A stretch of 64,000 nucleotides of DNA from NCBI GenBank assembly GCA_018417955.1, contig JACTVC010000007.1, positions 868,001 to 932,000 on the forward strand, written 5' to 3'. The stretch comes from Laccaria trichodermophora (taxonomy: Eukaryota; Basidiomycota; Agaricomycetes; Agaricales; Hydnangiaceae). Made by a program: the position numbers and the translations under genes. Positions 1-10,185 of this stretch are shown one piece after another; position 1 is the stretch's first letter; every line of letters starts with the position of its first letter. Under the pieces are notes generated by a model that made no database searches, was not told where the DNA came from, and saw only the letters and a program-made list of their open reading frames with translations.

Positions 1-402
1 CCAGACGGTCTTACGCCTCCACAGCGTCGTGGATTTCTGTGTGTCAGAGGCCTTAACGCTGGCGTCTGTACCTGTGACCCCCCGACTTTGAAGAACGACC
101 TCCCCAAAAACCTGTGTGGCAGCGGAGGCGTTGGACCCTTCGTTCGTATAAGTAACGGCGGTGTTGAAGAACCCTCAGGCCCGTTATGACATTTACCGAG
201 CGAGGTGGGGTTTGCACGCGGTTGTTGTGGATGCTGAGGGAGTGAACTGATGGATGCAGCGCTTGCTGTGCGCGTAGGTGTGCGTGGGGTACCATGAGGA
301 TGTTGGGGAGGGTGGTGAAAGGAGATGGACCGGCTGGGGGCGTTGCTTTGAGGAGGATGTGGTTGCTGTTGTCTAGCTTCAAGGCCGGGTTTTGTTGCTG
401 GT
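1..402 (-). CDS. Partial gene running off the left edge, Ser/Pro/Gln-rich protein, function unknown
   Basis: The minus strand is open from a stop near 400 to the window edge in a Ser/Pro/Gln/His-rich frame (for example GTPRTPTRTASAASISS). A GT-AG intron at 196-138 (59 nt, donor GTAAAT) keeps the frame and leads into a second exon at 137-1 reading SNASAATQVFGEVVLQSRG and onward to the edge. That exon looks like ordinary protein rather than low complexity, which is my main reason for proposing the splice. No convincing start codon is visible; the upstream frame at 379-708 (minus) may supply a first exon, but I cannot fix the junction. GC content is higher than in the repeat-rich remainder, as expected for a host gene. 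I do not recognise the family. The splice model is inference and the uninterrupted readings are what is seen. Confidence 0.35.
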
Positions 403-599
403 TAGTGGGTGTGAAAACGTGTTATTGAGGAGTCCGGCCTTTCTGTTATGAATTGGCTGGTGGCCCATCCCTTTCATTAACCGTTGAAACATTGATTCCC
501 TAGCTGCTGGTGCTGACGGCGAGAGCCAATGAGAAGGAAGATTTGGAAAGATTGTGCCGGAGTGAGTGGGTAAGTGTCTGAGGAGTTGTGCTGCAAAGG

Positions 600-830
600 A
601 TCCATCAGGAAAACATGAGGGTCGTCTTTGAGGATCTTTGGGGTCTTTGGAAAGACCTAAAGACTTGAAAGACATAGAGACCCCATGTCTTTCGGGAGAC
701 AGGTACATTTTCTTTCAAAGACATGGTCATCTTTGAGGGACCATCGAGAATCTTTCAAAGATGAACACAGAGCTTTGCAAAGACCATCTTTGGCTTTGTA
801 TGATATCTTTACAAGTCTTTCACTCATGCT
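600..830. repeat. CTTTG-rich array (left member of an inverted pair)
   Basis: About 230 bp rich in irregularly spaced CTTTG/TCTTT words with interspersed CAAAGA. The second array, at 4290-4480, has the same words on the opposite strand (CAAAGA, CAAAGAC), so the two form a loose inverted pair around 3.5 kb of gene-like DNA. No clear terminal repeat or target duplication was found, so whether they are the ends of one element is open. Confidence 0.45.
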
Positions 831-2240
831 CATCATACCATGGATGCACTAAAATCAATTGTATTCAAGTAGATACCATGACCGTGACATCCAAGTATGA
901 ACCATCTCCATGTGTATGATAAACCCCCACTTACATCCCACAGCAATCATTCAATCCCCAAAGCAACCTATACATCTATCCAATCCGTCATGCCCATTAC
1001 ACACCACTTCCTTGTCAGTGTGCCCAAGAGCCGGTTTCGATGGTCTGGCTAAGGATCTGAGTGCTGGTGATAGGTAGTAGGTCTGTAGATCCATGTGAGC
1101 TCTTTGTGTTTCGAAGAACGAAAGGGAAATATAGAAATGCGCACCTCTTCTCAAATACACACATGCACAACAGGTTTACAATTACAGGGCAAATGACAGG
1201 TCTTGAGGTGGTCCTGGTAAGGTCAGTTTGAAGACGGAGTCAAGTATCAAGCCTGATATCATACAGCCTGGAAGAACTGTTAGTCTCATTCAACTACGAG
1301 TGGAACAAGGTGACTCACACTGCTGGATGAAGGCTGAGTCTACACCAATGCCGAATCAAGGCATGGCGTGATCTCTCCTTCATCTTCTGTCGAACCATAA
1401 TGGTCCAGCGCAGGGTTCTGCTGCTCCTGTTGACAGCAACGAACATGATCGTCACTCCCTAATGATGCTGATGATCCTTTGGTTGATCCGGAATGGGCTC
1501 TGGGTGATTCTCAGAGTGTGAAGATGAACCCAGTTGTGAGGAGCGTGAGGAGAACGAAGACTCTGTTGACGGTGCCCATCATGACAGGGAGCCTTCTGTG
1601 CTGGGTGTCACTTGATATCAAGGAAGCAAGGGGGTTCAGAGAGCTGGAAGTGTGGTGAGAGGGGTACAGATGGATAATGGTGCAGTGACTTACAGAGGGC
1701 GAGATGAAGTCGGGAGGGGTGGAGTTAATTCTCGCTACGTTAGTAGTGGGTCTTGTGGGTCGACCTCGAAAAAAAACTTTGCTCACATGGACAGTCATGT
1801 AAGTGGAGATCACATGCGCACTTCTCCCTTTTTATTCCACTGCCACCATTGTCGTAGCCACATTACGCCGATCCATATAGAGATCCTTCTAGCAAATATA
1901 GCTCTGAGGGCTCGACATCATCTCACCAGATTATCTATGGAGGACCACCACCTCGGTCGTGTTCAAGGAGCAATAGCGGACCGCTGCCTACCAGGAGAAG
2001 TTAGAATGTCATCCAAACATCATCGATCCACGGGAGACAAGCTACCACGAGAGCCTATGAGAGCTGTTGACAAAATTTCATGTTCGAAAGTTCCTGATGC
2101 ACAACTGGTAGAATTTGCGTCTTTGGACTAATCTATGTATCTATTTGAGGCTTACTTTTTTTTTAGTTCAAACAAACTATCGCGAAGGCCCAAAATACAT
2201 CCTTTCATCCACAATCGCTTCTTCTTTCATTGTTTCCCTT
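831..2240. other. Intergenic stretch with only short unrecognised frames
   Basis: No gene can be supported here. A minus-strand frame at 1582-1511 encodes only 23 residues, MMGTVNRVFVLLTLLTTGFI and three more; it resembles a signal peptide or membrane anchor and might be a first exon, but no splice partner was found. A plus-strand frame at 1652-2131 overlaps it and shows no recognisable domain. Confidence 0.3.
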
Positions 2241-2241
2241 G

Positions 2242-2312
2242 TATAAAAGGATCACGAACTGCGCATTCTTCCCCTCACCTCTCTTTCTTCTCCCCGTCTC
2301 TCTCTCTTCTCG
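2242..2312 (+). promoter_or_regulatory. Core promoter: TATA box plus pyrimidine tract
   Basis: TATAAAAG lies at 2242-2249. A strongly CT-rich tract follows at about 2265-2312, and the first ATG of the downstream secreted-protein gene is at 2449. A TATA box followed by a CT tract before the start is a common arrangement in filamentous fungal genes. The assignment rests on position and composition only. Confidence 0.45.
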
Positions 2313-2448
2313 TTGCTGGTGTCATTCCGTCTTTTCTTGACCTGGCGTCTACGTTCGGAGTTGACCTCACTTTTGTTCATCTAAACCTAGACTTTACCTG
2401 CACCTTCCCTTGCTCTCCTCACTTTCTATCAAACTCAAGAAGAACAAC

Positions 2449-2815
2449 ATGGCCCCACTATCATTACTCCTCGTAGCTTTCCTCATGACCACCACTGCCT
2501 ACCCCGTTAACGCCGGTATGCTCTTTTCTCGTCTTTCTTCATGCCTTACTGATGAACTTATTTTGCATTATCAGTTCCCCTTGAGGCGTGTCAGGCAGGA
2601 TCGTACGACACCCCCAGTGACAAGTCACCTTCCGTCGCCAATTCAACAACCCCAACAGCTGCCGACGTGACGGTGCCCGTTCCGTAAGTGCTTGTTTTCT
2701 TACCCATGACATACAAAGGAATTTACGGTTTTTTTCCTCTGTTAGTATCGCCACTCTTGTGGCCAACGATGACTCCCCATCCCACGTCATCGACCTGAAC
2801 AAAAGCATCAACTGA
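2449..2815 (+). CDS. Small secreted protein, three exons, 81 aa
   Basis: Exons 2449-2515, 2575-2683 and 2746-2815 join in frame across two GT-AG introns (59 and 62 nt; donors GTATGC and GTAAGT). The product starts MAPLSLLLVAFLMTTTAYPV, a classic signal peptide with a likely cleavage site after about residue 22 (VNA). The mature part has one Cys and is Ser/Thr/Pro-rich with an NST sequon, ending in LNKSIN. The two frame-preserving introns, the signal peptide and the promoter 200 bp upstream make a real gene likely. The stop at 2813 may be a disabling change, because the same frame continues for some distance after it with Lys/His-rich repeats (next entry). No family was recognised; small secreted proteins are numerous in plant-associated and wood-decay fungi, but a role in host contact would be inference. 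Confidence 0.55.
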
Positions 2816-3175
2816 ACCTCAGCAGACGGCAAGAAAAAGAAACACAAGCACCATATGCATAAGGGAAGAACGCCACCGCTTCTGCTGTCGCTGCCAGATC
2901 CCAGAACAAAAGCGCCAACTCGACCTCAGTAGACGGCAATAAGAAGCACAAGCCCATTATACTAAGGGCGCGAAATGTGTTTTCGAGAAGAACGGTACTG
3001 TTGCTGCTGGATTGGCGAACGGGATTGATGTTTACACGCGTGAGGTTCAGGAGGATGCTGCTAAGAAAGCAGCCTGTTCGAATACTCCTGGCACTCTATG
3101 CCAACTGGCTGCAAGGAGCTGGCCAAAGGCCGAGCGACAAGCAGCTGTAGCATACGGTAATTCAATGTATGTAAG
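2816..3175 (+). pseudogene. Frame-shifted continuation of the secreted-protein gene
   Basis: Directly after the stop at 2813-2815 the frame carries TSADGKKKKHKHH, and about 90 bp later a near repeat reads KSANSTSVDGNKKHK, so a KSxN(S)TSxDG..KKHK unit occurs twice, once with a premature stop. A further frame (about 2970-3170) reads CVFEKNGTVAAGLANGIDVY and ends at a possible donor GTAAGT near 3173. The three parts lie in different frames, so either extra introns or frameshifts separate them; I favour decay. No domain was recognised. Confidence 0.35.
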
Positions 3176-3585
3176 TACATTGTATTTAACATTACTATGA
3201 AAGTTAAGATAAAACAAAACCTGGCCAACACTGAGTATAAAACAAATGATATAACATTATAAAGTCAATAAGGGCAGAAGAATTCTTAGTACATTAAAGT
3301 AGCTGTAGCAGGCCATGCGGCTTGCCGCACTACGTGTTTATGAGGCAGTGTTATTTATGAGACTTAGTAGGGTGCAAGGTCACGTGAATGAGGCGTACGG
3401 GTTAGGTGAACTTGCAGCTGTAGATTAGATGGAAGCGTCAGGAAGACGGCCGTAGTGTGTCGTGTCGTCAAATCCAGCACAACGGTCACCCAGTGACAGC
3501 TGTATAGGTGCTGTACAATCATTAATGAGCGGTACTGAGTTGAGCAGAATAAACTACCCACCCAGGTTCAGAAAATACAACAACG

Positions 3586-3975
3586 TCACCCACCCCTCGA
3601 GATTTGCGGCTTCCAATCCGACATCGGCATTTCGCGTGTTGTTACGAAGTGTAGGTCGAAGGCAGTCGAGTCAGCAGGGCGTTGTGTCCGGGTAACTTGT
3701 CCCTTTATTCCAGCTATGAGAGTGGATGGAACAATGAACCCAAGGCCAGTGACATGAGAGATGTTGATTGGATGTCGATGATCGATGACCGATGAAGAGG
3801 AAGGAAAATGATTTTGAACCAACATCATGTGGATATGTGATCGCGTCATTCTCTTGAGGGCCAGGCACTTCAACTGATAGCACAACGCCGTTCACATTCT
3901 TCGCCATTGCAATCCAGTTGACTGCTGTCCCACAAGGTACGTCAGTTCTCCACCAGGTCTGTAAGCTACAGCACT
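3586..3975 (-). CDS. Two exon-like frames of an unrecognised gene
   Basis: On the minus strand an acceptor TTACAG is followed by a frame reading TDVPCGTAVNWIAMAKNVNG and VVLSVEVPGPQENDA. A second frame downstream reads GFIVPSTLIAGIKGQVTRTQ followed by RPADSTAFDLHF and stops at 3586. Both have protein-like composition and lie in adjoining frames, as expected for exons separated by a short intron within 3700-3820, but no splice pair was unambiguous. A first exon further right was not found. Function is unknown; a decayed host gene is equally possible. Confidence 0.3.
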
Positions 3976-4289
3976 CTCACTGCTAATTGCAGAACACCCA
4001 TCATTCAATATCCAACAATGTCCTGCTCAATGCGAAGGGCGATGGAACCGTGGTCTGAGTCGGATGTGCAGGCATGTCTGTTGACAGTCGCAAATGCCCA
4101 GGTCTTGGTGGAAGGGTATCAGCAAAAATATATCTGGCTTCATTGTTGGTGTCTACAGTCATTACCCACTAGTATGGTGCCACTTGATTTTTTCGCGTCC
4201 TGTTTCGCTGTCAGCGTTCATCAGCCCACCCTTCCTGCATTTTATGTAAATAAATATATACAGCTATGGGATGTCTAATAGTAACAATC

Positions 4290-4480
4290 TCCTGCAGAAC
4301 AGTAAGTGGAAAGATCTCAAGATGATGAAAGACCAACCAATGGACTCAAAGATGTGAAAGCTCCAAGTCAGATACCAAAGATTCGCATCCAAAGACAAAG
4401 ATCTTGAAAGACCGCTTTGACAAAGACAAAGCACTCAAAGATGCGGTTCCCTGAGACAAAGACACCAAAGATAAGCCTTA
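4290..4480. repeat. CAAAG-rich array (right member of an inverted pair)
   Basis: Dense CAAAGA/CAAAGAC words and GAAAGACC, in the opposite orientation to the CTTTG array at 600-830. No coding signal; frames across it are shadows. Confidence 0.45.
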
Positions 4481-4599
4481 TGTTTTCCTGATGTCGAGTG
4501 ACAGAAACGGAGTGGTATGTGATAAGTTGTGCCCGTTTGCCTAGATCTTCACCCCATCTATTCACTGAAATCTCTTATGAACCGTAGCAGACATTCTGC

Positions 4600-5400
4600 C
4601 CAGCCCAGCCCCAGTTTGCTTTGAAAAATCCAAAAAGTTGATCAGTTGCCAGAAATCCGTGCGCGATGAAGCGGGATCTCCACGGATTGGCATAAAAGTC
4701 GATGCGATATCGTCCGGAAAGATTCGAAGATGTCGATGGTTATTGTTAGAATTTGCAAGGCGACAACGTCCTCGTTATACCCCCTTACACGTTCGTTCCT
4801 CCCTTTTTACACTTTACAAATCCTTTGTCTCGTCCCCTATCCGAATCCCCTCACGTTCGCTGTATTTCATATTCTTAGTAGTTACTCCACACGGACTCTC
4901 GCGAACATTTATTATTCTCGTAGACTATATATACCAGACTCTACATACTGACACCTCAGTCGTTTGCCTTACACGCACAAACACTGAGGTGATTACTCTT
5001 ACTTACTCTTTTCCTTTTCACCTTACTGATTAACCGTTAGTTTATCTTACACTCGTTTAGGTGAATACATAGTCGTTTGCCTTACGCGCACAAACACTGA
5101 GTTTATCTTATGCTCATTTAGCTATTTCTACAGTTATTTCATGCTTCAATGGTAGAACTAAGTCATTTGTCCCAGGATGATGCTATGAGATTCGGGTGGA
5201 ACAAGAATACAGAAGTGGATTGATGGGAACACGCAGATGCAAGGAAAGAGGATGGAGTTGTCGAAATTTAGGATGCTCATGACGCACATGACCTCATCAG
5301 GGGTTGTTTTAAGCATCGAAAAAATTCAGAGGGAGAAACGATTGCAATCTTTACAAATCCTAAGACCCCCTTGAATCCTTACGAAGAGTAATATATAGTG
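4600..5400. repeat. Non-coding stretch with a short tandem duplication
   Basis: A 28-bp unit beginning CGTTTGCCTTACACGCAC is at 4961-4988 and again at 5074-5101 with one mismatch. A second shared word, GTTTATCTTA, follows at about 5039 and again directly after the second copy. The upstream part is pyrimidine-rich with a TATATATA run near 4926. It resembles a promoter or LTR end, but no terminal structure was identified. Nothing codes convincingly. Confidence 0.35.
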
Positions 5401-5526
5401 AAAGAAGCCGACATCATTGCATGCAAATCGTGTGTCCAGGTGCAGTTCAAATATTTACAACTTACGTGTTTCTCAATTTCATTGAGTGTAGAACACCTCA
5501 AGGGTGTCAAAATAGCATGATTCACT

Positions 5527-5640
5527 GTGACCCAGTGAAGCACTTCGTTAGTGCATCAGGTATCAAAATTGTCTGTCCGCATAAAGGGCTTGTATTTATC
5601 ACCACGATAGCTGGGTTCAACTCCCAAACAACTGACTGTC
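5527..5640 (+). repeat. tRNA-like repeat copy 1 (SINE-like)
   Basis: The segment contains an A-box-like TAGTGCATCAGG and, about 70 bp on, a B-box-like GGTTCAACTCC inside a possible T arm TGGG-TTCAACT-CCCA. A second copy at 9738-9847 keeps the same order with substitutions spread along its length. The spacing is too long for an intronless tRNA and no acceptor stem closes, so a tRNA-derived SINE or a decayed tRNA gene is more likely than a working tRNA. Confidence 0.45.
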
Positions 5641-6550
5641 AAATCCTCTGGATCATCAAGAAATATGGAGAGAAGGAGAACTACTATGATGTTGAACACT
5701 CAACAGGCTGCCCACAGAAGCTCACACCTTGGGACATGCAAGTTGCTTGTTGACACCTGTCAAATCAGACTGCTCATGACACTTCAGACCTCCAGTGCCT
5801 GTATTTCCTGAATGTTTCTGTGGATGCCATGAAGCTGGCACTTAGGAGAGGTCTTGAACCTCATATCAGATGCACAGTCCCATTCATCTCCCACAAGAAG
5901 CTGCACATGTGAAAGAGCTGGGCTGAGGATCACTGAGATTGGACTGTGGAGAATTGGAGGGCAGTTTGCTTCTCTGATGAATCAAATTTCTGAATTTTTG
6001 GACCTGATGGAATGGAGTGGTGCTGGAGGAGGCCTAGAGAGCACTTAGATCTACAGTATACCAAGAAGAGGGTGAAGCATGGTGGTGGGAAGGTTATGGT
6101 ATGGGAAATGATCACAGTGCAAGGTGTTGGACAAATCGTTTGGATAGAAGGAAACCTCAACAAGAAGCTATAGTGCGAGATATTGAAGGATGACGTCTTG
6201 GGTACCTTCAAAGACCTTCACCTAGATTTTTGCAACTACTACTTCCAGCAGGACAATGATCCAAAGCACACAGCAAAGGTTGTTCAAGCCTGGTTTCACC
6301 AAAATAAGGTGAATTTGCTTCCTTGGCCAGCCAATAGCCCAGATATCAACATCATTGAGAATCTTTGGGACCATCTAGACCATTGAGTGTGAGCATGAAA
6401 CCCACTACCCTGATCAGACAGTGATTTATGGATTGCATCGCAGGAGGAGTGGTACTGGATTGAGCCATCATTCATTGAAAATTTGTTTGCCTCATTGCCT
6501 CAGTGGGTTTATGAGGTTTACCATGCTAATGGGGGGAACACTAAATGCTA
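5640..6550 (+). pseudogene. Tc1/mariner transposase, DD34E type, decayed
   Basis: A series of frames broken by at least six stops or shifts keeps the order of a fungal Tc1-like transposase: a helix-turn-helix remnant, then DWTVENWRAVCFSDESNF (first Asp), DGMEWCWRRP, VKHGGGKVMVW, ILKDDVLGTFKDL, FQQDNDPKHT (second Asp) and PWPANSPDINIIENLW (Glu). The distance from the first Asp of DND to the Glu gives the 34-residue spacing of the DD34E group. The longest intact piece is 6183-6386. It would have cut and pasted a TA-targeting element; stops before and between catalytic residues make it dead. No terminal repeats were found. The N-terminal part overlaps or abuts the tRNA-like repeat. Confidence 0.8.
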
Positions 6551-7162
6551 GTCACTCCTTTATAAAGGGTCAAATTTCTCTTGTCATTCATGCTTTATTT
6601 ACAGTTTTGTCTTTTGTTTGCATGTTGTTTTGGCATTGGTCACATTAATTACCATCGGATAGCTTGGATTTTTATTTCTACACCTCGAAATTTGGAACAC
6701 ACAATCATGACAACCTAACCTTAATTTCCCTCCATAAGATCTAGTTAGCATGCTGGCAGTTCTCATGTTACAGTGTAAGACACCTCCTTGACACACAATA
6801 CCACCTTGACACAAACCAGCTTTTTGGGCGCAAATCTTATTTTAAATCTACAAAACTTTGTATATGAGCAGTCCTTGCATGTATCTAAGTGCCTGCAAAA
6901 TTTTGGGTGGTATGGTCAACCCAGTGTCTCAGAATTGTGTGATTAAGGAGGGAAATAGCCCAATTTGGGTTGATGCATGATCTCGCAACTAAAATCTTGT
7001 GACAACCAAGCAACCGTTGGGTACCAAACTTGAATATTAGGTCCAATACGACCTATTCCACTGATCTGGCCATTTCTACTGATAGATCCAGACAAAATGC
7101 ATCCAAAACATGCTTTCTAAATGTATGTATTGTGGATGCATGACAAGATGCTTACATAACAC

Positions 7163-8914
7163 ATGTTTGTTGATCAACATACTCTATTTCTAAACTTAGA
7201 AAACTTCCCCAGGATGGTCAAAAAAGCCCTTTCTGACGCTGTCAAATGCTTCAAGCAGTGCTGTGCCGACGAGTACTGGGTATCTCAGGCGGTGGCTTTC
7301 TACAGAGAAGGACAATCAGGTTACAGAGATAAGAAATCCATCCGTGATGTTGCACTCGAGTTTTCTGTTGACCCAAGCACACTGTCACGTCATGTCAGGG
7401 GGAAGGGCATGTCAATGCTCGAGTTTAACCAGAAGAAACAGAAACTCACAGTTACAGAAGAGAAGGTGTTGGTCACTTTCATCTTGGAGTCTGCCAACAT
7501 TGGTTTCCCCCTCACCCATCGTCAAATCGAGCATTACGCAAATACTGTTCTGGAAAGCAATCATGGTGCCAGTTATGAGCCTGTTGGAAAGCAATGGGTG
7601 TTTAACTTCATTGACCAACATCATGAGAAACTGCAAACACACTGGAGCAAACCCCTTGACACCCAGCATGCCAAGTCCTTCAATCCTGCTGCTGTGGAAT
7701 CATGGTTCAAGATTGTGGAAGAGTTTGTTGTTAAGCTTGGTATCAGGAAGGAAGATATATATGGAATGGACGAGAGTGGTTTTCCAATGGCCTACACAGG
7801 GAAGGAAAGGGTTGTAGGTGGGCATGGGATGAAGACTCAGCATAAGCAAGGTGGAGCGAATCGAGAAAATGTTACTGCAGTTGTCACAATTTGCACTAAT
7901 GGTACGATGGTGTGGCCATTAATAATCTTCAAAGGAAGAAGATCAGGGCAAGCTGGGGTGAAAGTAATGTTAGCAATTCATAGTAAGTCACCTCTCGACA
8001 ATCATGACACAGACTTACATGTACACAGCTTCACCTGCTCTGAAAATGGGTGGACGGATGCAAAAATAGGATATCATTGGTTATTAGAGGTCTTTGATCC
8101 CGAGACCAAAGCGAAAGCAGGAGGACGGAAACATGTCCTCATTCTTGATGGTCATAGCTCCCACTACACAGCTGAATTCCTGAAGTACACTCGTGAAAAC
8201 AATATCATCGTCCTTGGGTACCCTCCACACTGCACCCATGCACTACAAGGCCTGGATGTTGTTTGCTTTGCAAGGATAAATGAGGCCTGGAAGAAAGTCA
8301 TCAGCAAGTGCAAAGAGGAAACAAAAGCGGCCGTGTCCAAACCCAATTTCCTGTACCTATTCAGCACAGCCTACAACAAGTCCTTCACAGAGGCAACTGT
8401 TAAAGCCATGTTCGAAGTGACAGGGGTCTATCCATTCAATAAAAACACGATTTCGGCAACACAGATGAAACCCAGCTTGACTTCATCAGTCAAGGGTGAA
8501 TTTTTGTTGCCTCAACCAAGCTCTGTTCACGCAATCCTGGCTGCATGGGGTCAAAACAATGCTAATCTGATAACTCCGGTAGCCAGCACTTGTCAAGCAG
8601 TCTCAACAAACTCACCTTCAATATCCAGGCAACATATTCGTGATGAGGACATTGACCCATTGCTGCACACCCCAAGCAAGTGGATACGGGTCATGCATGC
8701 AAGCCTTAAGGTGACAGCATCGGGCTCCTTCCTTGTCTCAGATGAGTTGTACAAATCCTACACTCCCATTCTCAAGGCAGTTCTTGAGGTCCCACCAGCC
8801 GCACTCCCCCAACCAAACTGGCAGTTGACAGGATCTCCTGAGAAGACATGGGTCAGCCGAGAATCTTTGGAGATTGAAAACCAACTCTTACAAGAAAGTC
8901 TTCGTCATGCATGA
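7163..8914 (+). CDS. Fot1/pogo transposase, DD35D, 583 aa to a premature stop
   Basis: The protein has an N-terminal psq-type helix-turn-helix (about residues 35-65, SIRDVALEFSVDPSTLSRHV), a CENP-B-like DNA-binding domain (about 85-160) and a DDE_1 catalytic core. The triad is visible: MDESG (Asp about 203), LILDGHSSH (Asp about 329) and LQGLDV (Asp about 365), with exactly 35 residues between the last two. It should bind the 25-bp inverted ends and move the element by cut and paste into TA sites. The first ATG is at 7163, but the Met at 7214 (MVKKALSDAV) is an equally good start. The frame ends at TGA 8912-8914, after LLQESLRHA, in what is normally continuous helix; the same frame continues as the next entry. 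An unusual insertion of about 25 residues lies before SENGWTD. Confidence 0.9.
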   Translation: MFVDQHTLFLNLENFPRMVKKALSDAVKCFKQCCADEYWVSQAVAFYREGQSGYRDKKSIRDVALEFSVDPSTLSRHVRGKGMSMLEFNQKKQKLTVTEEKVLVTFILESANIGFPLTHRQIEHYANTVLESNHGASYEPVGKQWVFNFIDQHHEKLQTHWSKPLDTQHAKSFNPAAVESWFKIVEEFVVKLGIRKEDIYGMDESGFPMAYTGKERVVGGHGMKTQHKQGGANRENVTAVVTICTNGTMVWPLIIFKGRRSGQAGVKVMLAIHSKSPLDNHDTDLHVHSFTCSENGWTDAKIGYHWLLEVFDPETKAKAGGRKHVLILDGHSSHYTAEFLKYTRENNIIVLGYPPHCTHALQGLDVVCFARINEAWKKVISKCKEETKAAVSKPNFLYLFSTAYNKSFTEATVKAMFEVTGVYPFNKNTISATQMKPSLTSSVKGEFLLPQPSSVHAILAAWGQNNANLITPVASTCQAVSTNSPSISRQHIRDEDIDPLLHTPSKWIRVMHASLKVTASGSFLVSDELYKSYTPILKAVLEVPPAALPQPNWQLTGSPEKTWVSRESLEIENQLLQESLRHA

Positions 8915-9415
8915 GAGCATGTCCAGGTGAGGGACCAGATGATAGAGTGCAACAATGCACAGCTTCTCTATCAGAACCTCCACCTCCACAAGACGAACTG
9001 TGCTCTCAACTTGAAGGAGAACAAGGGAAAACAAGACCACACCATGCTTCTTGATAATGAAGGACAGGTCTTCTCATCAAACAGTTTTATGGCGAAGCTA
9101 GAACAGTTAGACAGGGCTAGGAGAGAAAAGGAGGCAGTGAAGACAAGGAACGCAGATGTGAGGAGCACCAAGAAGGAAGCAATGGCAGCAGTGGAGAAAG
9201 AGTGGGTGAGAATCAAAGAACAACATGGCATTGATGTGAAAGCCTGGGAAGTCGAGTGTCAGCGGCTGGCAGCTGTGAAGGCGCCTAAACGGAGTTGGCC
9301 GAAGAAGCCTGTCAGGCTGCGAAAACCCAAGTTGCCCTCCAGTGTCAAAGAAATTGCAGAGGACGATGATGATGATGATGAAGAGGACGATGGTGAGGAT
9401 CAGGGTGATTAGATC
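8915..9415 (+). pseudogene. C-terminal part of the Fot1/pogo transposase beyond the in-frame TGA
   Basis: After TGA 8912-8914 the same frame runs without interruption as EHVQVRDQMIECNNAQLLYQ, then a Lys/Glu-rich coiled-coil (about 9100-9260), a basic KRSWPKKPVRLRKPK segment and an acidic Asp/Glu tail, stopping at 9413. The first codons continue the helix of the upstream frame, so this is one protein split by a single nonsense codon rather than a second gene. The catalytic core lies upstream of the break, so a truncated but possibly active protein, or readthrough, cannot be excluded. Confidence 0.75.
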
Positions 9416-9737
9416 TCGATTATCTAGTGTGTCACACTTGTGTCAAGGATGTGTAAATGTGACATTTTGGCTTGCAACTTCCTTTCCCCTCATTTACAAT
9501 ATAATCTATAGTATGTTGTAATTATTTCTGGTATATGTACTCTTCAGAGTATCTAGTCATAGCCTATGTAAAAAAAATTGCGAAATATTATGTATTTGCA
9601 ATGTAATATGGGCATTTCAAAAATTTGTGTCAAGGAGGTGTCTTACACTGTATATCTTGAACTTCATCAAAAACGTGACCAGACAATCTTTTTACCTGGA
9701 TAGTGTATCATTTTATTTGATCTAGCGCTATTCACTC

Positions 9738-9847
9738 TTCCACAATGAAGCACTTCATTGGTGCATCGGTAGCACAAGCATATGTTTGTCCAAAAAAATG
9801 TTGGATTCATCATTGCCATAGCTGGGTTCAACTCCCAAACAAAGATT
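9738..9847 (+). repeat. tRNA-like repeat copy 2 (SINE-like)
   Basis: Shares with 5527-5640 the order TGAAGCACTTC, an A-box-like TGGTGCATCGG followed by GTAGCAC, and the B-box-bearing block AGCTGGGTTCAACTCCCAAA. It lies just outside the right end of the Fot1 element. Differences from copy 1 are spread along the length, so the copies are old. Confidence 0.45.
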
Positions 9848-10176
9848 CCCAGTAACATTTGTGAAATTGATTTTGTACTTTCAGTATCTCATCACCCCAT
9901 ACTTTTTGAATATAGAGGTAAATACTAAACACTATGAAGAGGTTGAATTCAACAATGAGATATCGATACAGACACATCAGGTTGAATGATTTGATGTTGT
10001 GTTTGACTTCCAGATGAAAAAATGCTAATGATTTCGTCTTCATGTACTGCACAAATTGAAGTTGACAGGGCAAGTTTTCCCTCCCAACCTGGGTTGAACC
10101 CTCCCCTCGATTGGAATCCTACATGCACTTCAACAACGTTCCTTTGTTTCTTCCAGCTCACTTGCTTCTTTCACCC
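9848..10176. other. Unassigned DNA before the hAT element
   Basis: No gene can be supported. This sequence continues on the far side of the hAT element (from 17796) and so marks the pre-insertion locus. Confidence 0.4.
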
Positions 10177-10185
10177 CTTTACTCT

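Larger units (their letters stand above)
6771..9650 (+). mobile_element. Fot1/pogo DNA transposon, complete, 2.88 kb
   Basis: Inverted ends of about 25 bp begin CAGTGTAAGACACCTCC and are perfect at left (6771) and right (9650). Each end is bordered by the dinucleotide TA (6769-6770 and 9651-9652), the target duplication of the Tc1/mariner/pogo superfamily. A second partial copy of the inner end (CTTGACACA) lies just inside the left end. The interior codes for a DD35D transposase and its coiled-coil tail. Perfect ends and one long frame suggest a fairly recent insertion. Confidence 0.92.

Noticed and set aside
7980..8030. Possible intron (GTAAGT...CACAG, 46 nt) in the Fot1 transposase
   Set aside because: Removing it shifts the frame, while the unspliced frame is open and continues correctly into SENGWTD.
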